The notes below the pieces were generated by a model. The model ran no database searches and was not told the origin of the DNA. It saw only the letters and a program-made list of their open reading frames with translations. Shown piece by piece: positions 55,183 to 63,138 of a stretch of DNA of 64,000 nt. A program made the position numbers and the translations under genes. Source of the stretch: DASTQL01 sp035462375 (GTDB taxonomy: Bacteria; Actinomycetota; Actinomycetes; Jiangellales; Jiangellaceae); contig DATHUJ010000124.1 of assembly GCA_035462375.1 (NCBI GenBank), positions 18,805 to 82,804 on the forward strand, read 5' to 3'. Each line of letters starts with the position of its first letter. Within the stretch, counting starts at the first letter, position 1.

Positions 55183-55212
55183 GGGGCCGGTCAGGTTCGA
55201 ACGTCCGGCCCC
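55183..55212. other. Hairpin in degenerate intergenic DNA
   Basis: GGGGCCGG (55183-55190) pairs with CCGGCCCC (55205-55212) around a 14-nt loop. It may be a left-over terminator of a lost gene. The 55147-55403 stretch shows no intact gene. Confidence 0.4.
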
Positions 55213-55403
55213 GAGTTCGGCCGTCGAGCCACCCTTCACTGCCCTCCCGCCTTCAGGGCCCCGGCAACGGAGAGGACGGCGCATCCGGCAGCTCGGAGGC
55301 GGCACCCGTCGTCGCCCGGTCCCTCGAGGAGCTGGACGCCGGGTGAGCCGACCGCGGCCGGACCGTCCGGCTCCGTTCACCGGCTTGGGTCAGGTTCGCC
55401 CCC

Positions 55404-55596
55404 ATGCGGCTGGGTGTGCTCGACGTGGGGTCGAACACCGTGCACCTGCTGCTGGTCGACGCTCACTCCGGAGCCCGGCCGCTGCCCGCGTACGAGCACG
55501 AGACCCAGCTCGGCCTCGGAGGCCCTGGACGTGGCAGAGGACAAGGGGGCGCAGGACGCCTTGGCTTCGGACTTCGTGCCCGACCTCGCGGACTGA
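55404..55596 (+). pseudogene. Remnant of a Ppx/GppA exopolyphosphatase gene
   Basis: The ATG at 55404 starts MRLGVLDVGSNTVHLLLVDA, the unmistakable N-terminus of actinobacterial Ppx/GppA phosphatases (the phosphate-1 motif of the ASKHA fold). Only about 38 codons are preserved. The frame then moves to a different one reading ALDVAEDKGAQDALASDFVP up to a TGA at 55594-55596, which may be the old C-terminus or another gene's end. The ~300-residue body is missing, so the gene is a collapsed remnant. Its downstream neighbour, the TIM-barrel protein, is the one that accompanies ppx in mycobacteria. Confidence 0.7.
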
Positions 55597-55620
55597 CGGG
55601 CCGCGCCTACCCTGGACGCC

Positions 55621-56508
55621 GTGGACGTCGACACCGAGCCCTTCGCGGCAGTGAGCGTCCCCGACGCGGCCGTCGCCCTGTCCACCGCCTCGACCTACCC
55701 GGAGCCGACCGCCGACGCCTTCGCCTTGGCGGCCTCGCTCGGCTACGACGGGCTCGAGGTCATGGTGTGGACCGACCCGGTCAGCCAGGACCCCGCCGCA
55801 CTCGCCCGGCTCGCCGACCACCACGGGCTGCCCATCCTGGCGATCCACTCACCCTGCCTGCTCATCACCCAGCGGGTGTGGTCGCCGGACCCCTGGGTAC
55901 GGCTCACCCGGTCGGTCGAGGCGGCCCAGCAGCTCGGCGCGCCCACCGTGGTGGTCCACCCACCGTTCCGCTGGCAGAGAGAGTACGCACGGGGGTTCGT
56001 CGACAAGGTCGCCCGGCTGGAGGATGAGAGCGGCATCGTCGTCGCGGTGGAGAACATGTATCCCTGGCGGGCGGCCGGCCGAGAGATCCTCGCCTACGCA
56101 CCGGACTGGGACCCGACCGACGAGGCCTACGCGCACTGCACTCTCGACCTGTCCCACACCGCGGTCTCGGGGTCGGACGCCCTGGAGATGGCCGATGGCC
56201 TCGGCGACAGGCTGGCCCACGTCCACCTGGCCGACGGCACCGGCTCCGCCCGGGACGAGCACCTGGTCCCCGGTCGAGGCGCGCAGCCGTGCGCCGAGCT
56301 CCTGGAGCGCCTGGCGGGGCGGCGCTGGACCGGCTCCGTGGTCCTCGAGGTCTCGACCCGCAAGGCCCGGACCCGGGAGGAGCGTGAGGCCGACCTGGCC
56401 GAGGCCCTCGCCTTCACCCGGCTGAACCTTGCGGCGGCACATGAGACGGCCTACGCCGTCGCGCCGGACGGAACCGTCGAAGCGGTCGTACGGGAGTCCG
56501 GGCGGTGA
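55621..56508 (+). CDS. Sugar phosphate isomerase/epimerase-like TIM-barrel protein
   Basis: 295 residues of the AP endonuclease 2/xylose isomerase-like fold. Metal-site segments: LGYDGLEVMVWTD, AIHSPCLLITQRVW, VVVHPPFRW, VAVENMYPWR, LDLSHTAVSGSD, HVHLADGTGSARDEHLVPG and VLEVSTRKAR. The family is conserved next to ppx and proC in actinobacteria with no defined substrate. The GTG lies 7 nt after TACCCT (55608-55613). Its TGA overlaps the TetR gene start. Confidence 0.9.
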   Translation: MDVDTEPFAAVSVPDAAVALSTASTYPEPTADAFALAASLGYDGLEVMVWTDPVSQDPAALARLADHHGLPILAIHSPCLLITQRVWSPDPWVRLTRSVEAAQQLGAPTVVVHPPFRWQREYARGFVDKVARLEDESGIVVAVENMYPWRAAGREILAYAPDWDPTDEAYAHCTLDLSHTAVSGSDALEMADGLGDRLAHVHLADGTGSARDEHLVPGRGAQPCAELLERLAGRRWTGSVVLEVSTRKARTREEREADLAEALAFTRLNLAAAHETAYAVAPDGTVEAVVRESGR

Positions 56509-57122
56509 GCTCCCCCGTGGTGCGGCGACCGGGGCGGCGACGCGGGCCGGGGCGGCGTCCGGGCACGCCCGACACCCGGGGCGAGATCCTCGCAGCGGCT
56601 CGGGCGGAGTTCGCGGCCAAGGGCTTCGACGCGACCAGCGTCCGGGCGATCGCCGCCCGCGCCGGGGTCGACCCCGCGCTCGTGCACCACTACTTCGGCA
56701 CGAAGGAGAAGGTCTTCCTCGCTGCCATGGAGCTGACCATCAACCCGGCCGACCTGGCCGAGCGCGTCGCGGCAGGCCCGGTCGACGAGCTCGCCGAGCG
56801 GTTCGTCCGGACCTTCCTGTCGGTGTGGCGCAATCCGGTGACGCGAGCACCCTTCCTGGCCCTGCTGCGTTCGGCCATCGGCCACGAGGCGGCGGCGATG
56901 CTGCTGCGCCAGTTCGTCACCAGTGTGGTGCTCACGCGGGTGCGGCCGATGCTGGATGGACCGGACGTGGACCTGCGCCTCGAGCTGATGGCCTCGCACC
57001 TGGTGGGGACGGCGCTGCTGCGCTACGTGGTCAAGGCGGAACCCCTGGCGTCAGCGTCCGAGGACGAGCTCGTCGCTCTGGTCGCCCCTGCGCTGCAGCG
57101 CTACGTCACCCCCGAGATGTGA
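56505..57122 (+). CDS. TetR-family transcriptional regulator
   Basis: 205 residues. The N-terminal helix-turn-helix is ILAAARAEFAAKGFDATSVR then AIAARAGVDPALVHHYFGTK, preceded by a basic Arg/Pro/Gly arm. The C-terminal half is an all-helical ligand and dimerisation domain with an AefR/TetR_C_17-like look. The GTG overlaps the stop of the TIM-barrel gene. It may regulate that gene or the serine hydrolase downstream; no operator is obvious. Confidence 0.88.
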   Translation: MSSPVVRRPGRRRGPGRRPGTPDTRGEILAAARAEFAAKGFDATSVRAIAARAGVDPALVHHYFGTKEKVFLAAMELTINPADLAERVAAGPVDELAERFVRTFLSVWRNPVTRAPFLALLRSAIGHEAAAMLLRQFVTSVVLTRVRPMLDGPDVDLRLELMASHLVGTALLRYVVKAEPLASASEDELVALVAPALQRYVTPEM

Positions 57123-57126
57123 GCCC

Positions 57127-58173
57127 GTGTCGGGCGGGGACGAAGTCCGTGCGGCCCTGCAGGCCGAGGTGGACCGGCTGCTCGAAGGAGGTTGCCCCGG
57201 TGTCGTGCTCCGGGCCGACGACGGCTCGGGCGCCACGACCGTCGCGGGAGGGTGGTTCGCCGAGCCGGGTGGGCGTCCGATCGCGGACGACGACCCGATC
57301 CGGATCGCGAGCGTCACCAAGAGCGTGACGGCCGCAGTGGTCCTGCTCCTCGCCGCCCGCGGCCGACTGCAGCTCGACGGCCCGGTCGGCTACGTGCTGC
57401 CGGAGCTCTCCCGGCGCTGGTCGGCGGTGCCCGGGCACGAGGACGTGGGCCGGCTGACCCTGCGCATGCTCCTGGGCCACACCAGCGGCCTCCCGGACTA
57501 CTTCTCCTCGCCGGCGCTTCAGGAGGCGGCCGAAGCGGACCCGGGTCACCGCTGGACGGCGACCGAGCTGGTCGACGTGGGACTCCGCTCTGGACCGCCG
57601 ACGTTCGCCCCGGGGGCCGGCTGGTCGTACGGGGACACCGGCTTCGTCGTCGCCGGGCTCGCCGTCGAGGCGGTCGCCGGCCGCCCCCTGCACGAGGTCT
57701 ATCGCCAGTACGTCCTGGACCCGCTGGGCATGGACCGGACCTGGCTCGAGCACCGCGAGGAGCCGCGGACCGCGGAGCCGTCGCGAGCGCTGGTGCCCGA
57801 CCCGGACGGCACCCTTCGACCCGTCGCCGACGTCCACACCGTCCCTGACTGGGCCGGCGGTGGTCTGGTGTCCACCGCCGCCGACCTCCAGCACCTGGCG
57901 CGGGGCCTCCACGACGGCTCGCTGCTCGGCACCGCACCGTACGGGGAGCTCACGTCGTGGCGCCGCGTCGACGACTCGCGCTACGACGCCTACGGGTTGG
58001 GGCTGGGCCGGACCGACGTCCGTGGCGTCCCGCTCCTCGGGCACACCGGAGCCTGGGGCGCCTTCGCCTACGCGGCCCCGGACCGCGGGTGGACCGTGAC
58101 GGGTACCGTCAACCGGTTCGGGGTCGACCGTCGCCCCGTCCTGGGGGCGGTCGTGGACGCCCTCCTCGCCTGA
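57127..58173 (+). CDS. Serine hydrolase of the beta-lactamase class C/PBP-like family
   Basis: 348 residues. SxxK as SVTK in IASVTKSVTAAVVLL (about residue 60), a YxN-like YGD in GWSYGDTGFVVAGLAVE, and HTG in LGHTGAWGAFAYAAP. There is no signal peptide, so it is probably a cytoplasmic esterase or D-amino peptidase rather than a periplasmic beta-lactamase. It starts at a GTG 4 bp after the TetR stop. Confidence 0.88.
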   Translation: MSGGDEVRAALQAEVDRLLEGGCPGVVLRADDGSGATTVAGGWFAEPGGRPIADDDPIRIASVTKSVTAAVVLLLAARGRLQLDGPVGYVLPELSRRWSAVPGHEDVGRLTLRMLLGHTSGLPDYFSSPALQEAAEADPGHRWTATELVDVGLRSGPPTFAPGAGWSYGDTGFVVAGLAVEAVAGRPLHEVYRQYVLDPLGMDRTWLEHREEPRTAEPSRALVPDPDGTLRPVADVHTVPDWAGGGLVSTAADLQHLARGLHDGSLLGTAPYGELTSWRRVDDSRYDAYGLGLGRTDVRGVPLLGHTGAWGAFAYAAPDRGWTVTGTVNRFGVDRRPVLGAVVDALLA

Positions 58174-58209
58174 GTGCCCCGTGTGACCGCGGCCGGTACC
58201 GTCGGGACG

Positions 58210-59244
58210 GTGGACCAGGCGAGCGGGGCGGAGTCGCTGGCGGCGACGGTGGCACGGGCGACCGAGGGCGCCCGCTACGTGTCGACCGGAGCCCTGCCCC
58301 CACCGGAGCGGCTCCAGGCGCTCGTCGACGACGCGTACGAGCGTTACCTGCCGGTCGCCGAGGGTGAGGTCTCCCAGGGCTACCCCGAGCTTGCGGAGGT
58401 GTCGCCGGACCGGTTCGGCCTCGCCGTCGTCACCACGACGGGCCGGCAGCACACGGCCGGCGACGCCGACCTCCCGTTCGCGATCATGAGCGTCGCCAAG
58501 GCATTCACCCTGGCCTTGGTGTGCGACGCCGTCGGGCCGGAGGAGGTCCGCGACCGGGTCGGTGCGAACGCCACCGGGCTGCCGTTCGACTCGGTGGCCG
58601 CCGTCGAGCGCGGGCCCGGCGGCCGGACGAACCCGATGGTCAACCCCGGCGCCATCGCCACGACCAGCCTGGCGCCGGGCACCGACGCAGCGGAGCGGTG
58701 GGCCTTGTTGCGCGACGGCATGTCGCGCTTCGCCGGCCACCATCTCGACCTGTCCGAGGACCTGGTGGCCTCGGCGCAGGCCGTCAACTTCCGCAACCAG
58801 GCGACGGCCCGGCTCCTGCGCGGGGCCGACGTGCTCGGGTGCGATCCGGACGAGGCGGTCGCGGTCTACACGCGGCAGAGCTGCCTCCTGGTGACGGCGC
58901 GCGACCTCGCGGTCATGGGCGCCACGCTGGCCGACGGCGGGGTCAACCCGCTCACCCACGAGCGCGTGGTCGGTGAGGAGGTCTGCCACGCCGTGCTCGC
59001 CGTGATGACGACCGCCGGTCTGTACGAGGGGTCCGGAGACTGGCTCTTCGACGTCGGCCTGCCCGGCAAGAGCGGGATCGGGGGTGGGATCGTCACCGTG
59101 TCGCCGGGCAAGGGGGCGCTCGGCACCTTCGCACCCCCGCTCGACCCGGCCGGCAACAGCGTCCGCGGTCAGCTGGCGGCGGCCTACCTCTCCAGGTCGC
59201 TCGGGCTCGACATCTTCGCCTCCGCGGTGGATTCCCAGAGCTGA
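58210..59244 (+). CDS. glsA: Glutaminase
   Basis: 344 residues of the serine-dependent glutaminase family, hydrolysing glutamine to glutamate and ammonia. Family sequence: FAIMSVAKAFTLAL (SxxK nucleophile), NATGLPFDSVAAVE, NPMVNPGAIATTSL, NFRNQATARLL, YTRQSCLLVTARDLAVMGATLADGGVNP and GLPGKSGIGGGIV. The GTG at 58210 lies 7 nt after TACCGT (58197-58202); the GTG at 58174 would overlap that promoter. The end overlaps the convergent membrane-protein gene by 61 bp. Confidence 0.92.
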   Translation: MDQASGAESLAATVARATEGARYVSTGALPPPERLQALVDDAYERYLPVAEGEVSQGYPELAEVSPDRFGLAVVTTTGRQHTAGDADLPFAIMSVAKAFTLALVCDAVGPEEVRDRVGANATGLPFDSVAAVERGPGGRTNPMVNPGAIATTSLAPGTDAAERWALLRDGMSRFAGHHLDLSEDLVASAQAVNFRNQATARLLRGADVLGCDPDEAVAVYTRQSCLLVTARDLAVMGATLADGGVNPLTHERVVGEEVCHAVLAVMTTAGLYEGSGDWLFDVGLPGKSGIGGGIVTVSPGKGALGTFAPPLDPAGNSVRGQLAAAYLSRSLGLDIFASAVDSQS

Positions 59245-59915
59245 GCGCTCGTCCGGCTGGGTGGCTCGGACGCACGCCGGTCGGAGCCGTGGGGTCGACC
59301 GCGTCGCAGCTGGCGGTCCCAGCGCACAGTGGCGGCGGACAACGCGAGCAGCCCGATGGTGCCTATGGGGGGTGGGTGGACCATGAAGAGGAGCGAGGCT
59401 GCCATGAAGGAGACCGTCAGCCGGTCCGCGCCCGCCCCTCGCAGGGCCACCGCTGCAGAGACCGCCACGACGGCCCACGCGATGCCACCCACGCTCCCGG
59501 TGACCGACGCATTGCCGGCCAGCCAGTTGTGATCGAACAGCTCCGTGATGGCCTGGTCGGCCACGCCCGTCTCCACCGCGCCGTGGTGGTCAGCGCCCGC
59601 GAGCCACCCCGTTGCCAGCCCCGCCACCGCGTCGAACGCGGAGAAGAACACGAGGAACACCGGGAGGGTCCCACGGGCGACGCCGGCTGCACGTCCGGCT
59701 ATGCCCTGGAGCAGGAACCACACGCAGTACGCCAACAGCACGCTGAAAACCAGCTGTCCCACGTGCACAGTCATCCACCGGGTCGCGTCTTCCAGCTGTC
59801 CCGGGTGCTGCTCCGGGTGGAAGAGTGTGAGGGCGGCGAACGCCGGTGGGGTCCCGAGCAGTACGAGGCGGCGCCAGCCGGCCGCGACCCCCTGGGGTCG
59901 GAGGTCTGCGCTCAT
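59184..59915 (-). CDS. Multi-pass membrane protein, unknown function
   Basis: 243 residues with about six transmembrane helices (first at about 18-36). Notable segments are LFHPEQHPGQLEDATRWMTV and FDHNWLAGNASVTGSVGGI, followed by a hydrophilic C-terminal tail of about 45 residues. The ATG overlaps the stop of the MMPL transporter (ATGA). Its codon use looks more like the host than the MMPL gene does, so it may mark the edge of the acquired segment. Confidence 0.65.
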   Translation of the reverse strand: MSADLRPQGVAAGWRRLVLLGTPPAFAALTLFHPEQHPGQLEDATRWMTVHVGQLVFSVLLAYCVWFLLQGIAGRAAGVARGTLPVFLVFFSAFDAVAGLATGWLAGADHHGAVETGVADQAITELFDHNWLAGNASVTGSVGGIAWAVVAVSAAVALRGAGADRLTVSFMAASLLFMVHPPPIGTIGLLALSAATVRWDRQLRRGRPHGSDRRASEPPSRTSAQLWESTAEAKMSSPSDLER

Positions 59916-62233
59916 CGGACTGGTCCTGGCGCCGCTGGCGCGGCCACGGCCTCGTCGAGGCGGTCCAGTCGTTCGCTGCGTGGCGGGGCATCGACCGAGG
60001 CACCGTGCTCGATGTGCGGCAGCAACTCCAGCCACTTCGGCAGGTACCAGTTCCAGTCGCCGAGCAGCTTCATCGTCGCGGGCAGGAGCACTGCGCGGAC
60101 GATCGTCGCGTCGATCAGGATGGCCGTCGCGAGCCCGACGCCGAACTGCTTGAAGAACAGCATCGACAGCGCCGCGAAGACCGAGAACACCCCGACCATC
60201 ACCACGGCCGCGCTCGTGATCACGCCTGCCGTCCGCTTGACGCCCTCGGAGATCGCGTCGTCCATGCTCGTGCCACCGGCAAACGTCTCCCGGATCCGCC
60301 CGACGACGAGGACGTGGTAGTCCATCGAGAGGCCGAACAGGATCACGAACAGGAGCAGCGGCACGACCGGGTCGATCCCGGCGGTGGAGCCGAAGCCGAG
60401 CAGGTCCTTCGCGAGCCCGTGCTGGAACACGATGACGAGGACGCCGTACGCGGCCGCGACCGAGAGCAGGTTGAGCGCGATCGTCTTGGCCGCGACGACG
60501 AGCGAGCGGAAGGCGACGAGCACGAGGACGAACGCGAACGCGAGGACGAACGCGAACACGAGCGGGAGCGTCGACTTCATCTCGTCCGTCTGGTCCTTCC
60601 ACTGCGCGCTGAGCCCGGTGACGCCTGCCTCCACACGCGGGAGCGCACCCACCGTCTCGGGCACGATCTCGTCGCGGAGGACGCCGACGGCAGCGACCGA
60701 GTCCGCGTCGGAGCCCGAGCCGGCGATCGGGATGGTGACGTTGGCGACCGTCGCGTCCTCCGAGACGTCGACCGTGATCGGCTCGTACATCCGGCCGCTC
60801 GCGAGCGCGAGCTCCTCGAGCCTGTCGATCGCCTCACGGACCGCCGGTGCGTCGACGTCCGCCGCCTGCACGACGACGCTGGCGGGCAGCGCCGTCCCCG
60901 GGAACGCCTCCTGCATCCGGTCGTAGGCCTCGACGGCGGGCAGCGACTTCGGGAACGTGTCGGGCCCAGGCGTGACGAGCTTGAGCTGGAGCGCCGGCGC
61001 CGCGAGCGCGAGCAGCACGCCTGCCGCGAGGACCGCGGAGAGCACGGGCCGCCGCAGGACACGGTCGACGATCACGCCCCAGAACCTGCTCTCGCCGTCG
61101 TCGCGGCGAAGGCGTCCCACGAGTGGGACGCGACCGCGGTCGACGTTGTCGCCCAGCCTCGAGAGGAGCGCGGGCAGGACGGTCAGCGAGCCGAGCACGG
61201 CGATCGCGACGACGAGGATCGTCGCGAACCCGAGGGACGCGAAGATCGCGTCACCGGTCAGGAACATGCCGGCCATCGCGACCATCACCGTCAGGCCGGC
61301 GACGAGGACCGAGTGGCCGGAGGTGGCCGCGGCCGCCTCGAGCGCGGCCCGCTCGCTCCGTCCGGCTGCACGCTCCTCGCGCTCGCGCTTCAAGTAGAAC
61401 ATCGAGTAGTCGACGCCGACGGCGAGCCCGATGAGGAGCACGAGTGCGGGCGCCTGCATCGCGACCGGCAGGAGCGCGCTCGGCACGGCGATGAGCCCGA
61501 ACGTCGCGAAGACCGCGGTCAGCGCGAGCAGCAGCGGGATGCCGGCGGCGACGAGCGCGCCGAACGCGACCACGAGGACGATCAGCGTGATCGGGAGCGA
61601 GAGGAGGCCCGCCTTCTCCAGATCGTCCGCGTAGGCCGTCTCGAGCGCGGCGACGGCGCTTGCGTCCCCGAAGATGCCGACGAAGAGCCGCGGATGGGCT
61701 GCCTGGATCTCTGCGACCCGCTCGAGGACGGGGTCGATGCGGTCGACCGCGTCGTCGCGGTCGCCGCGGACCTCGAACTCGACGAGGGCAGCTCGCCCGC
61801 TCTCCGCGACCTGACTCGCGTTCGCGGGGTCGAGCGGCGAGCGGACGTTCTGTGCGACATCGAGATCGGAGATCCCCGCGACGACGTCCTCGAGCGCCGC
61901 GGTGAAGGCGGGATCGCCGACGCGGAGCGTGTCGCTCTGGACGAGGACGCTCTCGCCGGCCGGCCGCGGGAAGCCCGCGTCGAGAATCCGGTCCATGCGG
62001 CCGGACTCTCCCGGCCCGGTCGTGTTCGGGTCGACGGTCGTCGTGCCGATGGCGCCGCCGAGCGCGAACGCGACGGCGACGAAGGCGAGCCAGCCGATTG
62101 TCGCGGTCTTCCAGTGGCTCGCGCTCCACCGGCCCATGCGGGCAGCGACGTTCTCGGACTTCCTCGCCGGGTCGGTCGGAGCGTGGGCGCCGGCGTTCTC
62201 GCTTCGGCGACCGTGGTGATCGGTACTGGACAT
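59912..62233 (-). CDS. MMPL/RND-family transporter
   Basis: 773 residues with two RND halves. The first membrane helix (WKTATIGWLAFVAVAFALGG) is followed by an extracytoplasmic domain and a helix bundle with GLAVGVDYSMFYLKREREE. The second half contains DPVVPLLLFVILFGLSMDYH and DATIVRAVLLPATMKLLGDWNWYLP. MMPL proteins export lipids or drugs. ATG 62233 has GGAGG 7 nt upstream. Leu, Ala and Thr codons favour CTC, GCG and ACG, unlike the housekeeping genes earlier, suggesting transfer from another high-GC group. Confidence 0.9.
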   Translation of the reverse strand: MSSTDHHGRRSENAGAHAPTDPARKSENVAARMGRWSASHWKTATIGWLAFVAVAFALGGAIGTTTVDPNTTGPGESGRMDRILDAGFPRPAGESVLVQSDTLRVGDPAFTAALEDVVAGISDLDVAQNVRSPLDPANASQVAESGRAALVEFEVRGDRDDAVDRIDPVLERVAEIQAAHPRLFVGIFGDASAVAALETAYADDLEKAGLLSLPITLIVLVVAFGALVAAGIPLLLALTAVFATFGLIAVPSALLPVAMQAPALVLLIGLAVGVDYSMFYLKREREERAAGRSERAALEAAAATSGHSVLVAGLTVMVAMAGMFLTGDAIFASLGFATILVVAIAVLGSLTVLPALLSRLGDNVDRGRVPLVGRLRRDDGESRFWGVIVDRVLRRPVLSAVLAAGVLLALAAPALQLKLVTPGPDTFPKSLPAVEAYDRMQEAFPGTALPASVVVQAADVDAPAVREAIDRLEELALASGRMYEPITVDVSEDATVANVTIPIAGSGSDADSVAAVGVLRDEIVPETVGALPRVEAGVTGLSAQWKDQTDEMKSTLPLVFAFVLAFAFVLVLVAFRSLVVAAKTIALNLLSVAAAYGVLVIVFQHGLAKDLLGFGSTAGIDPVVPLLLFVILFGLSMDYHVLVVGRIRETFAGGTSMDDAISEGVKRTAGVITSAAVVMVGVFSVFAALSMLFFKQFGVGLATAILIDATIVRAVLLPATMKLLGDWNWYLPKWLELLPHIEHGASVDAPPRSERLDRLDEAVAAPAAPGPVR

Positions 62234-62292
62234 GGTCGTTCCTCCTTCGAGCTGTCGTCGGTTTGACGGGTGGTCGTGCATGCCGGGATCGC

Positions 62293-62559
62293 CTACGCGG
62301 GAGCGAGCGTCACGGGGTCCGCGTCCGCCTGGTTGCGCTCGGGGTCGAGGGTGGTGGTCACGACGGCGGCGAGCGAGGCCGCGGCTGCGAGCGCCCTCTG
62401 GATGTGAGCGTCGATCGCGGCCGAGGACTCGTCGAAGCGCTGCTCGGCGTGACGAAGCGATTCGACCGCGACGGCGAGGGCGATCTGGTAGCGGCGGCGC
62501 GCGTGTCGCTCGGTGTCACGAACCGCAACCCCCGTCGGGTGAGCGTCTCTATGCGGCAT
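62293..62559 (-). CDS. Small helical protein, unknown
   Basis: 88 residues, probably all helical, with AVESLRHAEQRFDESSAAID and many Ala/Arg. The ATG overlaps the end of the next upstream small gene by 11 bp. It lies 59 bp upstream of the MMPL start on the same strand. No family is recognised. Confidence 0.5.
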   Translation of the reverse strand: MPHRDAHPTGVAVRDTERHARRRYQIALAVAVESLRHAEQRFDESSAAIDAHIQRALAAAASLAAVVTTTLDPERNQADADPVTLAPA

Positions 62560-62749
62560 AGGCGAACGGGTGGTAGAAGGCGTCGAGGGCCCGGTCAGGC
62601 GCGACCGCGAGCCGGAAGCGGTCTCCGGCGCGGGCGTCCTCGACGGCCACGGTCAGCGCGCTCTCGTCCGGATGCCAGAGCAGGACGACGTGGAGGCCGT
62701 CGCTCTCGCGCTCGGCGAGCTCGCGGGCATACGGGGTCGCAGGGCTCAT
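62549..62749 (-). CDS. Small protein, unknown
   Basis: 66 residues, SPATPYARELAERESDGLHV at the start and VLLWHPDESALTVAVEDARA in the middle, a likely beta-hairpin. ATG 62749 has GGAGG 4 nt upstream. It overlaps the 88-residue gene, so the two are coupled. Confidence 0.5.
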   Translation of the reverse strand: MSPATPYARELAERESDGLHVVLLWHPDESALTVAVEDARAGDRFRLAVAPDRALDAFYHPFAYAA

Positions 62750-62790
62750 GTCTCCTCCCTTCGAGCCGGCGCGCCGAGGCGAGAGCCCGT

Positions 62791-63033
62791 TCACGGGATC
62801 TCGACCTCGCACACGCGCGACACGGTCGTGCGCTCGGCGACGTAGTGGGGCAGCAGCGCGAGTGCGTCCGGCTCGGAGTCTGCTTCCACGGCCCACCAGA
62901 TCGCGTGCCCGCCGGAGCGGCACGAGGCGAGCGTGGGCTGGTGGCGGAGCGGGCTCTCGTGCCCCTTGAACGAGGTGAAGACCACGCCGCACTCGTGCGG
63001 CTCGTGGCGGTGGTGGAGCAGGTAGCGGGTCAT
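62791..63033 (-). CDS. Small alpha+beta protein, unknown
   Basis: 80 residues starting TRYLLHHRHEPHECGVVFTS, then LASCRSGGHAIWWAVEADSE and ALLPHYVAERTTVSRVCEVE. The His/Cys at the N-terminus and the second Cys could bind metal, or the fold could be a ferredoxin-like dimer. Similar short proteins accompany LuxR/LAL regulators in Thermoleophilia, as far as I recall. It is divergent from the regulator gene at 63139. Confidence 0.55.
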   Translation of the reverse strand: MTRYLLHHRHEPHECGVVFTSFKGHESPLRHQPTLASCRSGGHAIWWAVEADSEPDALALLPHYVAERTTVSRVCEVEIP

Positions 63034-63138
63034 GGGACGAGCGTGCCCGCGCACCGCCCTCACGACATCGGGGCGCCACCCTGATCCCGACCCTGATTTC
63101 GGGATCTGCGTACCCCGATCTATCCTGCGCCCGAGAGG

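Noticed and set aside
55183..55212. Sequence resembling a tRNA T-arm (GGTTCGAAC within a hairpin)
   Set aside because: No acceptor, D or anticodon stems can be drawn around it, so it is not a tRNA. I found no tRNA or rRNA gene in the window.
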